64,000 bases of DNA from Nectonema munidae (lineage: Eukaryota > Nematomorpha > Nectonematoida > Nectonematidae), in NCBI GenBank assembly GCA_030549495.1, contig JAUIRK010000106.1, forward strand, positions 515,001-579,000, given 5' to 3'. A program made the translations under genes and the position numbers. Shown here piece by piece: positions 58,796-64,000 of this stretch. Position 1 is the first letter of the stretch; the number at the start of each line of letters is the position of its first letter. The notes under the pieces were generated by a model. That model was not told the origin of the DNA. It searched no databases and saw only the letters and a list, made by a program, of their open reading frames with translations.

Positions 58796-59706
58796 ATGTC
58801 ATCAAGTTAAACAGACAATGACATCGAAAGTGTGAATGTGGCGGCAGACAAAGATCCTGATAAAATTGTCATGGTAGAAAATGAGCCTGAAAAAGATATA
58901 GCTGCAAAAAATGAGCATGGGAAAGATGTGGACGCAGAAAGTGAGTTTCAGAAAGAAGCTGCTGCTGCAGAAAGTAAACTGCAGAAAAGTGTGGCAGCAG
59001 CCCTTAAACCTTTGAGCCACAGAGAAACACTCAACTGTAGTGTTTGTGAGAAGCAAATCAAACGCAAAAACTACAACATTCACTTAGAAAGATTGCATCC
59101 AACAGAAAACAGCAAAGATTTGCGGGGAAAAGAACAATCAAAAATCACAATCACTCACCATTTCAGTATAAAGGGAAATAGCTCTTCAAATGTCGCTACT
59201 GAATCAGGAGAATCAATTGACCTTTCCGTGGGTGGTGATATGATTGAAGAGACACAACCAAATAAATCTTTTGGTGATAATTCAAATGTCAGATCCATTC
59301 CTAAAGATAAAAATATAACTGAATCTTTAAATGTCTCAAATATTCTCCAAGAAAGTGCATCATGCTATATGCAAGAATGAAATAAGCCTTCTTTCGGACA
59401 GGATACAGGAGTTGCGCCGTGATGATAGCAAGAAATTGATCAAAGCTTTTCTGTCAACAAAAAAGAAACTTTGTGAAGGTATTCAACTGTCGTAGCAGTC
59501 AAAATATCTACAGAGTCAGTACTTGAATCCAATGTCAGTGCTTTTGAGCGACATTTCCACAAAGGAAGACCAGTGAAAGAAGAAACGATGAAGAAGGTAA
59601 TGGAAGTCGCAATGAATGGTCCGGTTCTTGTTGAGGCTGACAAGCTGCTTAAGAAAGCCATGAACACGTACTGGAAAGGAAAACGTTGGCATTTTGTCAA
59701 GATCTG
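58796..59706 (+). pseudogene. Zinc-finger protein pseudogene, possibly hAT-derived
   Basis: Unrecognised family. From ATG 58796, with a stop after four codons and then a long open frame to 59380: an acidic N-terminus of imperfect 11-12-residue repeats (DPDKIVMVENEPEKDIAAK, NEHGKDVDAESEFQKEAA), then a C2H2/BED-like finger CSVCEKQIKRKNYNIHLERLH, then a Ser/Asn-rich part. After a frame change: NEISLLSDRIQELRRDDSKK and LIKAFLSTKKKLCEGIQLS, and after another AFERHFHKGRPVKEETMKKV, EVAMNGPVLVEADKLLKKAM, NTYWKGKRWHF to a stop at 59706. The N-terminal finger plus 'AMNGP...' tail recalls hAT-like proteins lacking the catalytic middle. Composition is clearly coding-like. At least three breaks. A domesticated host gene copy or an internally deleted transposon are both possible. 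Confidence 0.5.
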
Positions 59707-60616
59707 ATGTTCGAGTTTTCTTCAAAAACTCTTTGGTTATCAAAAGACTTAAGAAAGATCGCTCAAAGTTGTGCCCTTCTTGAATCTTTTGAATAAGTGA
59801 TGTAGAGAAATCTTTCAAACTTAGATATATGTGTTGAAATAAGGATTTAAAAGTACATATTTAGTATTCATATATTTTATATAGCTCATGCCGTGATATT
59901 TGACTTGCGATTGTAATATTTTTATATAAAATGAAGGTAGTTATTTACATGTGCTCGTTTTCCAATGAAAAACCCTTTTTTGTAGAGGTGTTGATTGTTT
60001 TGAAAGCTTCTATATTTTTTTGCGGAAAGGTCTTCCTCCGAAAAGCTTCGGTTGGATAAAGTTTTAAAAAAAATATTATGGTGATAGGAGTGTCAGATTC
60101 GGATACTTTCCATCCGATTGTGCAAACCTCCTGCTTATATAAAATTTTATTAAATACGGCCCAATCTAAAGTTCAAAAATATATTTTTTTTCTTTTAAAT
60201 CAAGAAAACTTTTAATACGTATGAATAATCTTTATATTCTTTTTCGCATATCCCATAACCGGCTTAATCAAAAATTGGCATATTAATTATGAATAAATGA
60301 CATATGGTTTAAAAATTATTTGAACATTATGACGCCTTTTTAATAATAAGTGATAACTTTCTGAATTATAATGAAAAACATTGATTATAAAATTTATTTT
60401 ATTGAAAAAAAACAAGATACTCATTAAAACAGTCAACGTCTTGTGAACCTGAATCAGAAAACTTACTATTTTGTTCTTTAATTAATCCTTCAAAATAAGA
60501 TATGTTCTTACCAGAGATTTTACATGAACTTTTTAAAACGCAGAAATAATTTAAAATTTATTGCTAAGCCAAGTTATTTTGAATTGATTACTTTATGAAT
60601 GTTCTCTATTTCTTAG
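59707..60616. other. No gene recognised
   Basis: AT-rich; nothing supportable. Confidence 0.4.
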
Positions 60617-60798
60617 TAACTCTTCCTCATATGGTAATAAAAAAGAGTATACTGCTAATTCTGTAAACACAAAAAAAAAGCACACAGAAAACGCCAGTCA
60701 ACAAGGCAACAGTAATGTGAAGTACAGTCACGCAAACCACAAATACTCTAATGCACCAATCAAAAGCAACGGCTCTACTCCTGAAAGTCAAGAGCCAC
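60617..60798 (+). CDS. Possible internal host exon, Asn/Ser/Lys-rich
   Basis: Acceptor CTATTTCTTAG precedes, and donor CCAC|GTAAAT follows, an open stretch encoding NSSSYGNKKEYTANSVNTK, KKHTENASQQGNSNVKYSH, ANHKYSNAPIKSNG and STPESQEP. The sequence is low-complexity but clearly not AT-chance: third positions vary and the local GC is higher than in the flanks. No domain recognised. The second candidate exon at 61125-61253 can be joined in frame only if the acceptor at 61134 is used. Confidence 0.35.
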
Positions 60799-61124
60799 GT
60801 AAATTTCCATTATTCCAATTTTTAGCGACTTTATTATTCCCATACAATATTTTTATCACTAGTGATGAGACGAATTTTGAAATATTAGACTTATCGAATT
60901 CAATTCTCATTTAAGAGTTTTAATAGTTTGCAAGTTTATCGGAGACCATTGCTACACTTTAATTAAAAGATTTTAATAGCTTATTTTGTCTTAGATTTGA
61001 CGTCTATATTTTGTTAAAATATTGCTCATAATTTATTTTTATATAGACGCGTAGATAGAACTTAAGACTTGAAATAAAAATGTAAGTGTTTATGTCAATG
61101 TTCTGTTCAATTACAACCAAACAG

Positions 61125-61253
61125 GTATTAAGAGAGCACTCAAGGGAAGCACGTAAAGTGCTCTTTGTGAACGGGGTTAAAGAGCGTATCAGCCCAATCA
61201 TGATTAATTTGGAAGAATTGAAAGTAGGGCGTTATAGGAAGGTGGTCGTTTAA
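61125..61253 (+). CDS. Possible terminal host exon, charged
   Basis: After ACCAAACAG (61124) an open stretch encodes REHSREARKVLFVNGVKER and ISPIMINLEELKVGRYRKV, ending VV-TAA at 61251. It is highly charged, helix-like and coding-looking; the flanks are AT-rich. An alternative acceptor at 61134 (AAGAG|AG) gives the phase needed to follow the 60617-60798 exon. No family recognised. Confidence 0.35.
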   Translation, partial: VLREHSREARKVLFVNGVKERISPIMINLEELKVGRYRKVVV

Positions 61254-61431
61254 ACAGGCCTGACTGCACTTTGTAAATGTAATTAAAAACTTTCAAATGC
61301 ATATTACTAATTTTGTCGATTACTTGCAATTATAATTACATTCATTTTTACAAATGGTAATTAATTCATTATCATCATAATTTTTTATAGTGAATAATTT
61401 TTCCCTCTTACGAAGATTTATTGGCTTTCCT

Positions 61432-63861
61432 TCCATGATTTGCTAACTAACTTCCATTTGATTCAATCTTCCGAATCTTCGCGCTTCAAACTAACTTTGA
61501 TGCAATCTTATGTTTATCATCGATTTCCAGTTTAATTTAGGTCTTCCTTTACTTTGAACGCCATCAACTTCAAAATTCCAAGCTCGTTTTATACTTACAT
61601 CATCGTCTTTCCTTAAGATATGTTCCAATCAACTTCCCATCTTCACAGTTTCAACTATTGTATTTTTCAGCCCCAGTCTTTTCATTTGTTGTTCAGTCTT
61701 TCATTTATCATCTAACTTTACTCCACACATTTTCCGTGACATGCTTTCTTCAACTCTTCTCAAAATACCTTCATCTAGTGACCTTATGGTCCATGTTTTA
61801 GAACCAAATGTCATGACAGGTTTCATCCAAGTACTGTAAAATTTCCCTTTAGCCTGATAGTGTACATTTTTCACATAGAATAGAAGACAACGTGTTAAAT
61901 GCGCTCCAGCCAAATCTTACTCTTCTAGTAGCAGCTATCTAGCTACCTTCCTCCTTCATTACTGATTGTGTCCCCCAAGTAACAAAAATTTTCCACTTTT
62001 CTAATTCGCTTAAAAATTTGCTTCTGTTTGCCCCTCATTTTTCTTTTTTTGTAGCTTTTTCACACAAATTTTTCATTCAAACTTTCTAACCATTCGATCT
62101 GTAACTCTTTTAATTTTAGTACATCTTGGATGTATCCACTTGTCACAGGTTTTGCAGTTAATACAATTTAGTTTCGCTCTCTTTCCACACATACTTCACA
62201 AGGATTCACTTTTTCTTGCAGTTCTATAATATTTCCACTTCCACAAGCCAGTATTTTTGTTTTGCTGAGGTCACCTTCAAGCCTTTTTTTCTTCTCAAAA
62301 ATGGATTTCCAACAGTTGAATTTAGTTTCCAGCTCGTTTATTGTTTTTGACCTCAGAACCAAATCATTCGAATACAAAAGTTTCTTTCTGTTTCAGATAT
62401 TACATCGAACACATTAACAAAAAGAAACAAATAACATATAGAGGCTTGATGCACTCCGACTTTAACATTAAATTCTTCCGTGTGCTCATTACTAGCTTGA
62501 ACTCTTGTTTTAGCATCTTTATATAGCTTCATCACTGCTTGAATTAATTTTTCTGGTACTTTTCTTTTCCTCAAAGCTCATTCTATCACTTTTCTCGGTT
62601 CTCTAAAAAGGCTTTCTATATCAACAAAACACATAAATAATTTTTTCTTATTTTCAATGTAGCGATCTTGCAGTCTTCTTAAAACGAATATGGTATCAAG
62701 AGTTCCTTTACCAAGCATAAAACCAAACTGCAGTCCATCAATTTTAGCGATATTTCTTAATCTTTTTTCCAACATTCTTTCTACAACTTTCATGACATGT
62801 TCTAACAGCTTAATACCTCTGTGAGTTACATTCCATTACACAACCTTTCTTCTTGTAAGTCAGAAAATCCGTGCTAACATAATCTTCTGGTATCTCACTT
62901 CCATTCAAGATATTTGCTATTTGCAAGATAGTCTATTTCCCATGTTGAGAAGCAGCGAGATGTTTTTTACCATTCCAGACGGGCCACTATCCTTACCGTT
63001 TTTCATAATATTCTTAACATCTATTACAAAACGTTGTATTGAGCCTTCAGTTTTTTCAGCATCTATAACCCCATCCCATTCATTTTCTTTATTCATCATA
63101 ACTTCCATATGATCTTTCTAAACTTCGTTTTGTTCATCTTTGGAATATATAATATGCCATCTCTGTTTTTAATACAAGTACTTTCTGAAACGCTTCGTGA
63201 GTCTTTCTTTACAGCCCTGAGTTTATAAAATAAAGAAGCATTGTTTCTCTTCATTTGATCCATCAGCTACCTTGTTTCATCTTTCATCGCTTTTGATACA
63301 GCTTTTTTTCGCAAACGTCTTAGTTTTAATATACCAAGCCTAACTTTTATCAGTCAACTCTTTCTTACATCTTTAAAACTATCTTTTTTCTTTCCAATAG
63401 CAGCATCGACATCTTTTTCCTACCACCAAGTTTAACATCGTTCTTTCTTAACTTCCAAACTTTTGTGCGCTTGACATGCGCGTTCTTTATTCTTTTCCTT
63501 TTTGCCAACTTAGTAACATCCATGACAACAAGAATATGTTGAAGTTCTCTTGGAATAACTTTTATATTCTTTACTTTCTTGCGCCATTTATTTTGCACTA
63601 ACATAAAATTGATCTAATTTTCAGCTCCGCCCGATCTAAAAGTAGTTTTTCTAGCCTTTTTGAATCATGTGTTCACAACAAGAAGCTTAAGATTTCTTTT
63701 GTTCTAATGCATTCTGATACAAGATTTTTATAAATTGCATCTTTCTCGGTTTTATCGCGACAAACCTGTGGAGCATAAGCGTTGATAATGCGGATAAGTT
63801 GTTTTCCATACTCGCGAAGAATGCTTGGATTATTCTCGACATATGTCTGTACATTGTACAC
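61432..63861 (-). mobile_element. RTE-like non-LTR retrotransposon, broken
   Basis: On the minus strand from 63861: part of an endonuclease (QLIRIINAYAPQVCRDKTEK, about 63860-63680); its second half is missing. Then AENQIxxMLVQNKWRKKVKN and IKVIPRELQHILVVMD (63600 region). The reverse transcriptase follows: KVVERMLEKRLRNIAKIDGL, QFGFMLGKGTLDTIFVLRRL, KKLFMCFVDIESLFREPRKV (family LEKAFDRVPR; catalytic D present), FNVKVGVHQASICYLF (family VGVHQGSVLSPLLF), YSNDLVLRSKTI (family YADDLVL; reads SND here). Last is the tail with GKFYSTWMKPVMTFGSKTW, RKDDDVSIKRAWNFEVDGV and GRPKLNWKSM to about 61432. Many frame changes; damaged catalytic box; dead. Confidence 0.88.
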
Positions 63862-64000
63862 TTAAAGAAACATAAAGAAACTACATGTTTTAAATGTTGA
63901 GAGTGTAGAAGTCTATAAATTCAAATTTAAATAATTTCAATTCTTTATTCTTTTAGATTCAATTATCCTGCTAAAATGTCCTATGTTTGAAATTATTGAT
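63862..64000. other. Right edge, no feature seen
   Basis: AT-rich; the LINE's 5' part is not visible here, so that copy is probably truncated at about 63861. Confidence 0.3.

Overview
The window is strongly AT-rich eukaryotic DNA. It shows short (53-64 bp) GT-AG introns inside coding units, many cut-and-paste transposons, non-LTR retrotransposons with poly(A) or (CAT)n tails, tRNA-derived SINEs and a kilobase-long (TG)n tract. The mix (piggyBac, Tigger/pogo, hAT of ZBED/ZMYM type, a MULE with FLYWCH finger, jockey-like and RTE-like LINEs) points to an invertebrate animal. An arthropod, possibly a crustacean, is my guess; it rests on family content only. No prokaryotic gene organisation, CRISPR array, rRNA or functional tRNA gene was seen, and I recognised no LTR or virus-like element.

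Layout. 0.35-1.2 kb: relic of an unnamed invertebrate gene family. 2.2-3.3 kb: (TG)~520. 3.5-7.9 kb: an apparently complete piggyBac transposon sitting at a TTAA inside a short Tigger-type element. 9.7-16.7 kb: MITEs, a SINE, solitary hAT ends and a ZMYM1-like hAT relic. 17.1-20.0 kb: broken Tigger element. 20.3-25 kb: a foldback MITE, then a three-level hAT nest plus a second hAT relic. 25.1-28.1 kb: two copies of a TTAA-flanked MITE and a decayed Tigger. 28.8-32.9 kb: tandem duplication, a retroposed tail, a hAT MITE with clean target duplication, and a perfect hairpin. 33.1-35.2 kb: MULE with minisatellite-like ends and a 9-bp target duplication. 35.4-37.2 kb: multi-exon copy of an uncharacterised zinc-finger gene with a transposase-like core. 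37.7-41 kb: hAT relic and an internally deleted piggyBac relic. 43.9-46.0 kb: Tigger deletion derivative. 46.2-49.7 kb: long LINE with poly(A) tail. 54-59.7 kb: a tiny retroposed fragment with 16-bp duplication, a LINE fragment, and a zinc-finger pseudogene. 60.6-61.3 kb: two possible host exons. 61.4-63.9 kb: RTE-like LINE.

Most recognisable coding DNA here is mobile-element transposase or reverse transcriptase. The only unit I would call intact is the piggyBac transposase (574 residues after removal of one small intron, three catalytic aspartates present, perfect 16-bp inverted ends). The most unusual is the 35.4-37.2 kb gene: clean introns, paired CxxC fingers, a poly-aspartate run and a D...D...E arrangement, with only two one-base frame changes. 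Host genes are hardly visible; the best candidates are short exons near 60.6-61.3 kb and, more weakly, 53.4 kb.
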